From contig CALRQT020000001.1 in assembly GCA_943370385.1 (NCBI GenBank), positions 240,219-304,218 of the forward strand: a stretch of DNA of 64,000 bases, read 5' to 3'. The notes beneath the pieces are model-generated. The model had not been told where the DNA came from and did no database searches. It saw only the letters and a list, made by a program, of their open reading frames with translations. The first letter of the stretch is position 1; every line of letters starts with the position of its first letter. This stretch comes from BAIKAL-G1 sp943370385 (GTDB lineage: Bacteria; Cyanobacteriota; Cyanobacteriia; PCC-6307; Cyanobiaceae). The position numbers and the translations under genes were made by a program. Positions 16,464 to 25,264 of the stretch are shown here, piece after piece.

Positions 16464-19400
16464 ATGCCAGAGGGGCTGGAGGGGGTGGTTCGCCCCTGGA
16501 TTGAAACGTTTCAGTCACGGACGCGGCGCGATCTGCAGGCCCGCTGGCTGGCCGAGGGCCCGGACGGAGCCCGGGCGCCAGCGATCGAAAACCCTTGGGG
16601 CGCCAGCCATCGGCCCGATTGGTTTGCCCGCGGCCTGCTGATCTGGCCCCGGGGCGGCCAATGGTTGCGCTTGCACCTGCGGCTCGAGTGCCCACCCGAC
16701 TGGCGCCAGCTCCATCAAGCGGCGGGGGCCCACCAGGGGGCCCCGCCCCGGGCCCGGCTGGTGCTGCGCTGGTGGGCCGAGGAGGTGGTGCTTTCGGTCG
16801 CTGGCCAGCCAGTCCATCGCGGTGACCTGTTTGATTCCGCCTGCCGCTGGGTGCTGCCCGAGCGCTGGTGGCAGGGCGAAGCCCTCGACCTCAGCCTTGC
16901 GTTGCGCAGCCCCCGCCACGACGACGGCGCCCTGGTCGAGAGCCGGCTGGAGTTGGAGCCTGCCGATGGCGCCGATCCCGATGGTCTTTTGGCCGGCACG
17001 GCCCTGGAATTGGTCACCCTGCGGGCGGCCCAGGGCGACGACCTGGCGGCGGCGGCTTCGCTTCAGGCGGCCCTGGCGGGCGCCGATCCCGGTGCGCCCG
17101 ATGCCCCCGGTCGCCTCGGCGCGGCCCTTCAGGCCCTCCAGGTCCAGCAGGGGCGTGGCCCGGGCGGCTTTCAGCTCCTGGGCCACGCCCACCTCGATCT
17201 GGCCTGGCTCTGGCCGGTGGCGGACACCTGGCGGGCGGCGGAGCGCACCTTCGAGTCGGTGCTGGGTCTGATGGAGCGCCATCCCCAGCTCCATTTCGGC
17301 CACTCCACGCCAGCCCTCTACGCCTGGATCGCCCAGCACCGGCCAGCCCTGTTCGCCCGCATCCGCCAGGCCATGGTCTCGGGCCGCTGGGAGCCGATCA
17401 ATGGTCCCTGGGTCGAGAGCGATTGCGTGTTGATCGCCACGGCCTCGCTGCTGCGCCAGTTCCAGCTGGGCCAGGCCTACAGCCGCGCCACCTTCCCGGA
17501 ATGGGAGCACCAGCTCTGCTGGCTGCCCGACAGCTTCGGCTTTGGCGCTGGCCTGCCGGCCGTGGCCCGGGCCACCGGCGTGCACTGGTTCTGCACCCAC
17601 AAGCTGGCCTGGAACGCCACCAACCCCTTCCCCCATCGCCTGTTCCGCTGGCGCAGCCGCTGCGGAGCGGAGGTGCTCGCCCTGGCAACGGCCCCGATCG
17701 GCACCGGCGGCGACCCGGTGGCGATGGAGCGCTATCGGCTCGAGTGGCAGGCCAGCACGGGCCTGGATCGGGCCCTCTGGCTCCCGGGCGTGGGCGACCA
17801 CGGCGGCGGCCCCACCGCCGAGATGCTCGAGCAGCTGGAGCTCTGGCAAGACCAGCCCCAGGCCCGGCCCCAGCGCCACGGCACCCTCCGCCAGTACCTG
17901 GCCGAGCTGGAGCCCCTGGCGGCGGGGTTGCCGGTGTGGCGCGATGAGCTTTACCTGGAATTACACCGGGGCATCGCCACTAGCCGCCCCGACCAGAAGC
18001 GCCACAACCGCACCCTGGAGCGGCTCCTGCGCGAGGCCGACATTGCCCGGGCCCTACGGGCCAGCCAGGCCGGTTCAGCGCCCAGCGAGCCCGCCCCCGA
18101 CTGGCGGCCCCTGCTGTTCCAGCAGTTCCACGACATCCTGCCGGGCACCTCGATTCCGGAGGTGTTTGAGCAGGCCGAACCCCAGTGGCGCGCCGCCCGC
18201 CGGGCCGCTTCCCGGAGCCGGGATCAAGACCTGTTGGCTTGGCTTGGGGCCCCCCCTGGCTCCCGGAAGCGGGCTCCTGGGCCGGATCAGGGGCTAGAAC
18301 CCTGGGCCCTGGTGCAGCTCCAGCCCCTGGCGGCGGCCCCTTTGACCCTGCGGCTGCCTACCGGCCACTGGACCCTGGCAGGCCAGCCCCTGGTGGGCCA
18401 GCCGGCCCCGGGCGGCGGCCAATGGCTGCAAGTGCCGCTGCCCGCAGGGATCAGTTCTCTGCCCTTGCAGCGCCAGCCCCTGGCCGCCGCCGAGCGGAGT
18501 GACGGCCTGGGTGGAACGTCCCCCTCGGGCGCGCCCTTGCCCGTGCAGCATCCGGTGAGCCTGGTTGCGGAGCCGGAAGCGGTGGCCGACGATCTGGAGG
18601 GAGGGGCGCCGTTGTCTGGTGGCGAGGGGCCAGGGCCTGGGGCCGCGGCGGCGGGCGGGCGCTGGCGCCTCAGCAATGGCTTGGTCACCGCCCTGGTCGG
18701 GCCCGCTGGCGTGGAGCAGCTCTGGGGACTCGATGGCCTGGCCCAGCTGGCCTCTCCCCTGCAGTGGTGCCGCTGGGCCGACCGGGGCGAGTTTTGGGAT
18801 GCCTGGGATCTGGCCGCCAACTACCGCAGCCAGCCCTTGCCCTTGCGCTGGGAGGGCCCGCCCGAGCTGGCCGAAACCGGACCGTTGTGCGTGCGCCTCG
18901 TCTGGCGGGGGCTCTGCGGTCGCTCGCCGTTGCGGCTTGATGTGGTGCTCAGGGCGGCCAGCCCCTACCTGGAGCTCACCCTGGCGGTGGATTGGCGCCA
19001 GGTGCATGAGCTGTTGCGGCTGGAGTTGCCCCTGGCCCAAGCCGCCCTGCGCCTAGCCGCCGACACCAGCGGCGGCGTGATCGAGCGGCCGGCGGCGGCC
19101 GTTACGGCGCGGGAGTGCAGCCGCTGGGAGGTGCCGGTGATCAGCTGGCTGGCGGCCGAAGCGGCCGGCTCAGGCCTGGCCGTGTTGCTGGATGGGCCCC
19201 AGGGGGCGTCGGGCACGCCAGAGCGCTTGGGGGTGTCGCTGCTCCGGGCGCCCACCTGGCCCGATCCCGGCGCCGATCACGGACCCCAGCGCCTGCGCCT
19301 CGCCCTGATGCCCTGCGCGGGGGGCTGGCGCCAGGCCGGCGCGGCCGAGCAGGCCGTGCGCTTCCGGGAACCGACCTGGCTGCGGCCCCTGGGCGAGGGC

Positions 19401-19745
19401 GCCGGGCAACGCGAGCCGGTCGGTTCCGCTAGGGCCGCCGAGGGGCTGGCCCCACCAGGCCAGGCCCTGGGCCTGGGTGCTCCCCACCTGCGCCTGATCG
19501 GTCTCCGCTGCTTGGCCTCCCAGGGCGCCAGCTCGCTCGCGGCCGGCGACCTGGCGCTGACCGTTCAGAACCTCAGCCCCCTTCGCCAGAGGCTGGACCT
19601 GGGCCCCGGCTGGCAGCTTCTGGGCCGGATCGATGGCTTAGATCGGCCGCTCACCCAGACCCCCGAAGTCTTGGATCGTCTGGCCGAAGCGGCGGTTGTG
19701 CGGCCTTGGCAACTGGCCAGCTATCGGATCAGGCGCCTGGCCTGA
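16464..19745 (+). CDS. Alpha-mannosidase-like glycoside hydrolase, family 38
   Basis: The 1093-residue protein has the GH38 layout: an N-terminal beta domain, a catalytic domain with the zinc motif GHAHLDLAWLWP near residue 241, the nucleophile motif CWLPDSFGFGAGLPA near 355, GVGDHGGGPT near 440 and FQQFHDILPGTSIPEVFEQA, then a large C-terminal beta-sandwich region. GH38 enzymes cleave alpha-mannosides using a catalytic Asp and a metal ion. No signal peptide is visible, so a cytosolic role in glycan turnover is likely; the real substrate is unknown. A Gly/Pro-rich insert at about 675-735 looks like a linker. It stands between psbI and psbN with no sugar genes beside it. Confidence 0.88.
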   Translation: MPEGLEGVVRPWIETFQSRTRRDLQARWLAEGPDGARAPAIENPWGASHRPDWFARGLLIWPRGGQWLRLHLRLECPPDWRQLHQAAGAHQGAPPRARLVLRWWAEEVVLSVAGQPVHRGDLFDSACRWVLPERWWQGEALDLSLALRSPRHDDGALVESRLELEPADGADPDGLLAGTALELVTLRAAQGDDLAAAASLQAALAGADPGAPDAPGRLGAALQALQVQQGRGPGGFQLLGHAHLDLAWLWPVADTWRAAERTFESVLGLMERHPQLHFGHSTPALYAWIAQHRPALFARIRQAMVSGRWEPINGPWVESDCVLIATASLLRQFQLGQAYSRATFPEWEHQLCWLPDSFGFGAGLPAVARATGVHWFCTHKLAWNATNPFPHRLFRWRSRCGAEVLALATAPIGTGGDPVAMERYRLEWQASTGLDRALWLPGVGDHGGGPTAEMLEQLELWQDQPQARPQRHGTLRQYLAELEPLAAGLPVWRDELYLELHRGIATSRPDQKRHNRTLERLLREADIARALRASQAGSAPSEPAPDWRPLLFQQFHDILPGTSIPEVFEQAEPQWRAARRAASRSRDQDLLAWLGAPPGSRKRAPGPDQGLEPWALVQLQPLAAAPLTLRLPTGHWTLAGQPLVGQPAPGGGQWLQVPLPAGISSLPLQRQPLAAAERSDGLGGTSPSGAPLPVQHPVSLVAEPEAVADDLEGGAPLSGGEGPGPGAAAAGGRWRLSNGLVTALVGPAGVEQLWGLDGLAQLASPLQWCRWADRGEFWDAWDLAANYRSQPLPLRWEGPPELAETGPLCVRLVWRGLCGRSPLRLDVVLRAASPYLELTLAVDWRQVHELLRLELPLAQAALRLAADTSGGVIERPAAAVTARECSRWEVPVISWLAAEAAGSGLAVLLDGPQGASGTPERLGVSLLRAPTWPDPGADHGPQRLRLALMPCAGGWRQAGAAEQAVRFREPTWLRPLGEGAGQREPVGSARAAEGLAPPGQALGLGAPHLRLIGLRCLASQGASSLAAGDLALTVQNLSPLRQRLDLGPGWQLLGRIDGLDRPLTQTPEVLDRLAEAAVVRPWQLASYRIRRLA

Positions 19746-19812
19746 GGGTTTGCACCTGGCAGGGGCTTCAGGGTTCCTGATCCCTGGGCAGGGTTAGGCC
19801 CCAGCCCTGGGC

Positions 19813-19956
19813 TCAATCCTCGTGCTCGTCGAAGGGATCGGTGAGTTGCTTGGAAGGGGGCCCAAAGGCCGTGTAGATGCCAAACCCGGTGAGGGACAGC
19901 AGCACCGCCAGCACGGTCAGGGCCACGGAGAGGGCGGGGGACGAGGTGCTTTCCAT
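19813..19956 (-). CDS. psbN: Photosystem II assembly protein PsbN
   Basis: The 47-residue product (MESTSSPALSVALTVLAVLL, then SLTGFGIYTAFGPPSKQLTD and PFDEHED) is a full-length PsbN, a single-helix thylakoid protein needed for assembly or repair of PSII rather than a core subunit. The helix covers about residues 8-30, followed by the conserved YTAFGPPS motif. It is divergent from psbH, the classical arrangement. Confidence 0.96.
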   Translation of the reverse strand: MESTSSPALSVALTVLAVLLSLTGFGIYTAFGPPSKQLTDPFDEHED

Positions 19957-20107
19957 GGGCGTGGGGGCTTGGGGGTGGTGGCGAAGCCGGCCGGAAGGGG
20001 CTTCGGGAGGCCCCTTCCATCACAACTCTCGACAGCTGGGCTCGGTCCGGGCCTCAGCACCCCTAAAGTAACCAGACTGATCCCCTGCCAGAGAGGAGCG
20101 AGCCGTC

Positions 20108-20308
20108 ATGGCCCAACGCACCCGCCTCGGAGACCTTCTGCGTCCCCTCAATTCCGAATACGGCAAGGTTGTGCCGGGTTGGGGAACCACTCCGATCATG
20201 GGAGTGTTCATGGTTCTCTTCCTGGTCTTCCTGCTGGTGATTCTCCAGCTCTATAACAAGTCGCTGCTGTTGGACGGCATCACCGTCAACTGGAATGGCG
20301 CCGGCTGA
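20108..20308 (+). CDS. psbH: Photosystem II reaction centre protein H
   Basis: PsbH is a one-helix PSII core subunit near the QB site that helps CP47 binding and D1 turnover. The 66-residue sequence shows the family start MAQRTRLGDLLRPLNSEYGK, then VVPGWGTTPIMG and one membrane helix (FMVLFLVFLLVILQLYNKS). The length is normal. It is divergent from psbN, with 151 bases between the starts. Confidence 0.97.
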   Translation: MAQRTRLGDLLRPLNSEYGKVVPGWGTTPIMGVFMVLFLVFLLVILQLYNKSLLLDGITVNWNGAG

Positions 20309-20369
20309 TTGCCAGCTCCTGAAATCCATCCCTAAACCGGATTCCATGCCCGTCCAGGCCCTTGGTTGT

Positions 20370-20397
20370 TTGACCATTGGCCTGGGCGGGTTAATGC
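20370..20397 (+). promoter_or_regulatory. Candidate sigma-70-type promoter of tatA
   Basis: TTGACC (20370-20375) and TAATGC (20392-20397) are separated by 16 bases, 28 bases before the tatA start. The -35 box is good and the -10 box moderate. This is read from sequence alone. Confidence 0.35.
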
Positions 20398-20425
20398 TGG
20401 ATCCACCCATCGGTGCTTCGAAACG

Positions 20426-20860
20426 ATGAATATTTTTGGAATCGGCCTGCCGGAAATGGCCGTGATCGCTGCCATTGGCCTGCTCGTGTTTGGCCCCAAG
20501 CGCCTGCCGGAGCTGGGCAAGACCCTCGGCAAGACCCTCAAGGGTTTCCAGTCCGCCTCCAGCCAGTTCGAGCAGGAATTCCGCAAGGCCGTGGACACCG
20601 TTTCCAATGACACGGTTTCTGCCACAGCCGTCTCTACGACAGCCGTCTCTGCCCCAGCCGTCTCGGCCTCGGCAGCGTCCCCTTCGGCGGTCCCTCTTTC
20701 GGAAGTCTCCGCTGCAGTCGAGTCTTTGGAATCGCTTTCCCCAGAGGCCGGTTCCGTGGCCGTCGCCCCAACCGAAACCCTGGCTGCCAGCCAGAGCGGT
20801 GCCGCTGCATCTGAAGTTTCAGAGCTGGTGACTGAGCAGCCCCCCACCCCTTCCGCCTGA
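20426..20860 (+). CDS. tatA: Sec-independent translocase protein TatA/E type
   Basis: TatA forms the pore-like part of the twin-arginine export system in plasma or thylakoid membrane. The N-terminal 60 residues are typical: a short helix (FGIGLPEMAVIAAIGLLVF), the hinge FGPKRLPELGKTLGKTLKGF and an amphipathic helix. The product (144 aa) is longer than usual because of an 80-residue tail rich in Ser, Ala, Val and Thr, with degenerate TAVS/PAVS repeats at about residues 68-85. The start at 20426 removes a 20-codon upstream extension unlike the family. Confidence 0.9.
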   Translation: MNIFGIGLPEMAVIAAIGLLVFGPKRLPELGKTLGKTLKGFQSASSQFEQEFRKAVDTVSNDTVSATAVSTTAVSAPAVSASAASPSAVPLSEVSAAVESLESLSPEAGSVAVAPTETLAASQSGAAASEVSELVTEQPPTPSA

Positions 20861-21079
20861 TCCGTCCAGTCAGGCGCTCCCGAGCCCCAGGCCCTCGCAT
20901 TAGCTCCGCTGCCATCGCCCCCTCTGCCGTTTCCGCCCCAGCGCCCTAGGCCAGCGGCGAAGGTTGTGCTGCCGCCCCTAGCGGCGCACCCATCGGGGCG
21001 GCCAGATCCCGGGTGCCCCGGTCCCAGGACTCTTCGCCTGGCATCCTGCCCCTAGTGCTTGCCTGCTCTTGCTCGCCCC

Positions 21080-21796
21080 ATGACCGCCTCGCCCGCCGGG
21101 TCCCTGCAGTTGCTGGTCGGCCTGGGCAACCCCGGCGACAAGTACGCCGGCACCCGCCATAACGTCGGCTTCATGGCCCTGGAGCGGCTGGCGGCCGCCG
21201 CCGGGGTCCCGTTCAAAAACCAGGCCAAGTTGCAGGGTCTCTTCTGTGAGCTGGGGCAGGGGGCCAGCCGGCTGCGGTTGCTGATGCCCCAAACCTTCAT
21301 GAACGAGAGCGGCCGCTCGATCCGGGCCGCCCTCGATTGGTATGGCCTGGAGCCCGGCCAGCTGCTGCTGCTGGTGGACGACATGGACCTGCCCCTGGGC
21401 CGGCTGCGGCTGCGCGCCTCTGGCGGCGCCGGTGGCCACAACGGCCTGCGCAGCACGATCGCCCACCTGGGGGGCCAAGACTTTGCCCGGCTGCGCATCG
21501 GCATCGGCGCCCCCTCGGCCAATCCGGTGGAGCGCAAGGAGCGCACCATCTCCCATGTGCTCGGCCGCTTCCAGGCCGCGGAGCAGCCGATCCTGGCTGA
21601 GGTGCTGGCGGAGGTGATCTCCGGGATCGACCTGATTCAGCGCCTTGGCCTGGAGCGGGCCGCCAACCGGCTGAACAGTTTTGTGGCCCCCTCTGCCGCC
21701 AAGCTGGTCGAGGCTGGCGCCCCAGCCAAGCCCCAAGCCAGTTCCTCAGTCAGTTCCTCTGCCAGCTCGCCCGCCCCCAGCCGCCCGTCCCCTTGA
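21080..21796 (+). CDS. pth: Peptidyl-tRNA hydrolase
   Basis: Pth releases tRNA from peptidyl-tRNA that falls off the ribosome. Catalytic and binding motifs are VGLGNPGDKYAGTRHNVGF (catalytic His), MPQTFMNESGRS, VDDMDLPLGRLRLR and GGAGGHNGLRS. The 238-residue product exceeds the usual 190-200 because of a Ser/Ala/Pro-rich C-terminal tail after about residue 205. Its stop codon overlaps the TTG start of the next gene (TTGA), implying translational coupling. Confidence 0.96.
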   Translation: MTASPAGSLQLLVGLGNPGDKYAGTRHNVGFMALERLAAAAGVPFKNQAKLQGLFCELGQGASRLRLLMPQTFMNESGRSIRAALDWYGLEPGQLLLLVDDMDLPLGRLRLRASGGAGGHNGLRSTIAHLGGQDFARLRIGIGAPSANPVERKERTISHVLGRFQAAEQPILAEVLAEVISGIDLIQRLGLERAANRLNSFVAPSAAKLVEAGAPAKPQASSSVSSSASSPAPSRPSP

Positions 21797-22050
21797 GTCG
21801 CCTGCCCACCACCACTGCCCAGCTGCGGGTGCTGCACCAGAGCTTCAGCAGCAAGCTGCTGGAGGGGGAGGTGGCCGCCGGTGGCTTCCGCTGGACCTTC
21901 CGCTGGGCCTTCGACCGCGGCGAGCTGACGGTGGAGCCCTCCCTGGGCCGGGCCCTGATCCAGGACGCCCTGCTGCGCTTCCTGCTCAAGGCCGATTACC
22001 AGCTCGAGCCCGGCGGTGACTACGTCTTCACCGTGCGCGCCAAGTTTTAG
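21793..22050 (+). CDS. DUF3146 family protein
   Basis: The 85-residue protein matches DUF3146, a cyanobacterial family without known function. The sequence is mostly beta-type (GFRWTFRWAFDRGELTVEPS, then LGRALIQDALLRFL and DYQLEPGGDYVFTVRAKF). The TTG start lies inside the pth stop codon (TTGA), so it is probably translated by re-initiation after pth. Confidence 0.82.
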   Translation: MSRLPTTTAQLRVLHQSFSSKLLEGEVAAGGFRWTFRWAFDRGELTVEPSLGRALIQDALLRFLLKADYQLEPGGDYVFTVRAKF

Positions 22051-22096
22051 CCGCCAGGGTCAGCGTTCGGCTGCCAGGGCGACTTCAGTCTGGGAC

Positions 22097-22636
22097 CTAG
22101 GGAGTGGGGCCCTGCCCCTGGTTTAGCCGGCGAGGCAGGCTGCGGCCCAGGTGCCGTTCCAATAGGAGCTGGGCGACCACGTCATCCCAGTCCCGGGGAG
22201 GCTGGCGCAGGCCCCTAGGCAGCAGGCGCCGCCAGCCCTGGGCCGGTTCCAGCTGCCAGTAGCGCTGCCGCGCCGCCAGGGTGGTGCCTGCTTCCGGCAC
22301 CAGAATCAGGGGCGCGATCGGGGCCAGCCACGGGCGCCAGGGGCCACTGCCCGTGCCGTTGCCGAGCAGCACGGCCACCAGGGGGGAGTGCTGCTCCTGC
22401 CACTGGCCCAGCTGGGCCAGGGCCCGCTGGGGCGGCAGCACGGCGGCATACAGGATCGCGCTGGCCTGGTCGTTGCTGATCACCAGGCCGCATTTGCTGC
22501 GGCCCGGATCGATGGCCGCGAGGGGGCCGGCGCCTGGGCTGCAGGCCTGATCTCCTGGGGGGTTGCTGGCCCGGTTTGCGGCCCTTGCGTCGGCCTGGGC
22601 TGCGCGCCCATCGCCCTGGCCGGGGGGGGCGATCAA
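22097..22636 (-). CDS. YqgF/RuvX-like RNase H-fold protein
   Basis: The product (up to 179 aa) has the outline of a YqgF-type resolvase-like nuclease: AAIDPGRSKCGLVISN (first acidic residue on the first strand), LVAVLLGNGTGS, LVPEAGTTLAARQRYW where YqgF has its conserved E-R-x-T segment, and WDDVVAQLLLER with the last acidic residue. Divergent homologues of this sort occur next to DUF3084 genes in picocyanobacteria. The real substrate is unknown. The TTG start overlaps the stop of the upstream DUF3084 gene (TTGA), as at pth/DUF3146. The first 38 residues are low in complexity, so a later start is possible. Confidence 0.7.
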   Translation of the reverse strand: MIAPPGQGDGRAAQADARAANRASNPPGDQACSPGAGPLAAIDPGRSKCGLVISNDQASAILYAAVLPPQRALAQLGQWQEQHSPLVAVLLGNGTGSGPWRPWLAPIAPLILVPEAGTTLAARQRYWQLEPAQGWRRLLPRGLRQPPRDWDDVVAQLLLERHLGRSLPRRLNQGQGPTP

Positions 22637-23844
22637 GGCTGGCTGCGGCCGGCAGGGGCACTCCCGGGTGCCTGCAGCCAGCGCAACTCGATCACAAGTG
22701 GATCGGCGATGTCACTGTCCCGCAGGGACACGGCCTCCAGCCGCACCGTTTGGCCGGCGGGACGATCCCGGAGCTGGCTGCCGAGCCGGTTGAAGTTGTT
22801 TAAGTCGTATTGGAGGCCATCGGCCAGGGCCCCCTGGCGCTGGGCCCGGGTGAAGGTGGCGGCCAGCAGCAGGTTGAGGCGGCTTTGCACCTCTTGGGGA
22901 CTGCGTTCCTCGGCCTCCAGCACGGTGGTAGCCATCTGGTCCCCCTGACGCACCACCTGGCGGTTGGGCCGCACATCCGGGAAAGCCACCACCCGGCGCT
23001 CGCCCCGCAGCACGTTGCCGGCCGACACGATGCTCACCACCCAGGTGCCGGGCTTGGTGATTACGTCCTCCAGTTTGGTGATGTCGCCGCGGGGCACCAG
23101 CAGAACCTGGCGCTCCGGGGTCTGGCCGGGCAACACCCGCTGGAAGGCCACTTTGTTGGCCTGCTGCAGCAGGGCTTCGATCACCTCCTTGCTCTGGGAA
23201 GGCTTCTGCAATTTCACCTTGGCGATCACCAGGGACTGGCCACTGCTGATCACCACATCTCCGCGCCGCAGGGCCAGCAGGTTGGCTTCCAGTTCCTTGA
23301 GTTCCTTCCCCGCCGCAACGATGCGCCCCTTCACCTGGGCCAGTTCCTGCTGGTTGCGATGGATGTCGGCATCCTTGGCGCGGATGTCGCGGTTGAGCTG
23401 GTCCCGTTGCTTTTCGAGGGCCAGGCGCTGTTGCATCAGTGGCCCGAGGGCTGCCCGCAGGGAGCGGGCCTGGCGTTCGGCTTCGGCCAGGAGTTGGCGC
23501 GCCTGCTTGCGGCCCTTCTCCGCCTGCAGCAGGTCGCTGTGGCTGCGCTTGAGGTCCGCCTGGGTGCGGCTCAAGCTCGTGCGGCTGTCGCGCAGGCGAT
23601 GCTCGATGCGATCGAGCTCGAACAGGCCCACCCGCAGCTGCTGGCTCACCAGCAGCATCAGGCCCAGGGATAGGGCGCTGATCAGGCTGCCCGTCATCAC
23701 CGTGATCAACACGGCCGTTTTGCGGGGCCGCAGGTTGAACAGGCTCAGCCGAGACTTGCCCACCAGGCTGCCCAGCCGGTCGCCCAGGGTGGAGAGCACG
23801 CCTCCGAGCACCAGCAACGCCAGGATCAGGAGCCAGCCAGTCAC
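22633..23844 (-). CDS. DUF3084 membrane protein with long coiled coil
   Basis: This 403-residue protein matches DUF3084, of unknown function, found in cyanobacteria. Two membrane helices lie in the first 70 residues (WLLILALLVLGGVLSTL and TVMTGSLISALSLGLMLLV), separated by a basic stretch (KSRLSLFNLRPRKTA). A coiled coil covers about residues 75-200, and a C-terminal beta-rich domain follows. It is thus membrane-anchored with a large soluble part. It is coupled to the YqgF-like gene; ntcA lies about 100 bases upstream on the same strand. Confidence 0.88.
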   Translation of the reverse strand: MTGWLLILALLVLGGVLSTLGDRLGSLVGKSRLSLFNLRPRKTAVLITVMTGSLISALSLGLMLLVSQQLRVGLFELDRIEHRLRDSRTSLSRTQADLKRSHSDLLQAEKGRKQARQLLAEAERQARSLRAALGPLMQQRLALEKQRDQLNRDIRAKDADIHRNQQELAQVKGRIVAAGKELKELEANLLALRRGDVVISSGQSLVIAKVKLQKPSQSKEVIEALLQQANKVAFQRVLPGQTPERQVLLVPRGDITKLEDVITKPGTWVVSIVSAGNVLRGERRVVAFPDVRPNRQVVRQGDQMATTVLEAEERSPQEVQSRLNLLLAATFTRAQRQGALADGLQYDLNNFNRLGSQLRDRPAGQTVRLEAVSLRDSDIADPLVIELRWLQAPGSAPAGRSQP

Positions 23845-23950
23845 GGGAGGGGGCGGGGAGAGCCAGTATCAAACGCCGTGGGCGGCGCGGTGTGGAATCG
23901 GAGGCAAACTGGGGAGCGGCCTGCCCAGCGCCCAGGCCCTAACCCTGGAA

Positions 23951-24688
23951 TCAGCTGAACCGTTTGGCCAGGGCCAGCGGGTCAAACACGGTGATTTTCT
24001 TGCGGTCGATCTGGACCAGGCCAGCGTTGCGCAGGTCGCCGAGTAGGCGGGTGATCGTGACCCGGGTGGAGCCGATCGCTTCGGCGATCGCCTGGTGGGA
24101 GAGGCGCAGGTCGATGGTGATGCCTTCCCCGCCAGGCACGCCGAAGTCGCGGCAGAGCACCAGCAGGAAGCTCACCAACCGGGAGGACATGTCCCGGTGG
24201 GTGAGGGTTTCGATCATGGTTTCGGTCTGGAGGATGCGGGAGGAGAGGCCCTGCAGCATCAGCAGCCCCACGGCGGCGTCCTGTTCGATCGCCCGTTTGA
24301 CCGAGGTCGCCGGGGCCGTGACCATCTCCACCCGGGTGAAGGCAACGGCGTGATAAAAGCGGTCCGAGCGCTGGCCGGTGAGTAGGGACAGCACGCCGAA
24401 CAGGCTGTTTTCCCGCAGCAGGGCCACGGTGATTTCCTCGCCGGATTCGTACACCCGTGACAGGCGCACGGCGCCGCGCCGCAACAGGTAGACCTTCTCG
24501 GCGGGATCGCCCGGAAAGAAGATGGTTTTGCCCCGTTCCACCGTTTCGGTGGTGCTGCCTGCGAGGCCGCGCATGACCTCCAGCAGGTTGGTGCTGGCCG
24601 CTGGCGCGGTCACCGCTGCGGCCTGCAGGGGCTGGCCCCCGGAGGCAGGGCCGGAATAGCGGCTGAAGCCGGCGTTGGCGCCAACCAT
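23951..24688 (-). CDS. ntcA: Global nitrogen regulator NtcA
   Basis: NtcA is the CRP-family activator of nitrogen assimilation in cyanobacteria; it senses 2-oxoglutarate, aided by PipX. The 245-residue protein has the effector domain (RGKTIFFPGDPAEKVYLLRR, EEITVALLRENSLFGVLSLL), the dimer helix and a winged helix-turn-helix with the NtcA-specific recognition segment LSHQAIAEAIGSTRVTITRL. An N-terminal extension of about 40 residues before MRGLAGSTTETV is longer than in freshwater NtcA but known in marine Synechococcus. An NtcA-type promoter lies upstream, so autoregulation is likely. Its probable targets here include amt-PII. Confidence 0.97.
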   Translation of the reverse strand: MVGANAGFSRYSGPASGGQPLQAAAVTAPAASTNLLEVMRGLAGSTTETVERGKTIFFPGDPAEKVYLLRRGAVRLSRVYESGEEITVALLRENSLFGVLSLLTGQRSDRFYHAVAFTRVEMVTAPATSVKRAIEQDAAVGLLMLQGLSSRILQTETMIETLTHRDMSSRLVSFLLVLCRDFGVPGGEGITIDLRLSHQAIAEAIGSTRVTITRLLGDLRNAGLVQIDRKKITVFDPLALAKRFS

Positions 24689-24710
24689 TCCTACGGTTCG
24701 AGTTGGGGCG

Positions 24711-24752
24711 ACCCTAAGGATCGCCCAGGGCTGGCCTTGTAGCTATTGACAC
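24711..24752 (-). promoter_or_regulatory. NtcA-activated promoter of ntcA
   Basis: On the minus strand GTGTCAATAGCTAC (24752-24739) matches the GTA-N8-TAC consensus with one change. Exactly 22 bases later comes TAGGGT (24716-24711), a TAN3T -10 box. That is the geometry of a class-II NtcA promoter with the box centred near -41. The -10 box ends 22 bases before the ATG. Confidence 0.72.
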
Positions 24753-25264
24753 CGATGAACCCTTGGCGCTGTCGTTGCGCTGCGCTCCCATCGCCGCAGC
24801 TGCCGGCTCGGCCCGCATTCGCAGGGCTAGGGGAGGGCCTGGTCCGGCTGCTGGCCCCGCCCAGGCCTGGATCCGGCCCAGGGCTGAAGCGGCACTGGTG
24901 CAAATGTTCGCACTACCGGTAGCGGTTGTGGCTTGTTTCGCGGCCTGCCGCCGCTACATTCGGTTGCCACCCCCGGCGCACCGGGCTCAGGGATTGACCA
25001 GGGACCAGCCATGCCGCGCTCTGCACCAATCGGCCGCTTCTCGGCGGCCAGCTCGGTGCCAAGTGGCTTGGTGGCCAGTCCCTGGCTCGCCAGCCCGTCG
25101 ATCGTCCGCCGACCGGTGCCCAATCGCCCAGTCCTTAATCCGTTGAACGCAAGCCAGTTGATGGACGGCCCCCCGAAGCCAGATCGATCGCCTCAACCGG
25201 GCTTCGGGCCAGGGCGGCTCCAGACCATTGGGCTGGGGGCCGGCCAGGCCCGGGGGGGGCAGCT
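24753..25264 (+). other. 512-base spacer between ntcA and the CobA-like gene, no gene seen
   Basis: I find no convincing gene; frames open here are GC-driven. The best signal is TTGTTT (24933-24938) and TACATT (24955-24960) with a 16-base gap, a possible plus-strand promoter that would leave a roughly 300-base leader before 25265. A small inverted repeat (GTGC...GCAC, near 24898-24913) lies just upstream of it. Confidence 0.4.
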
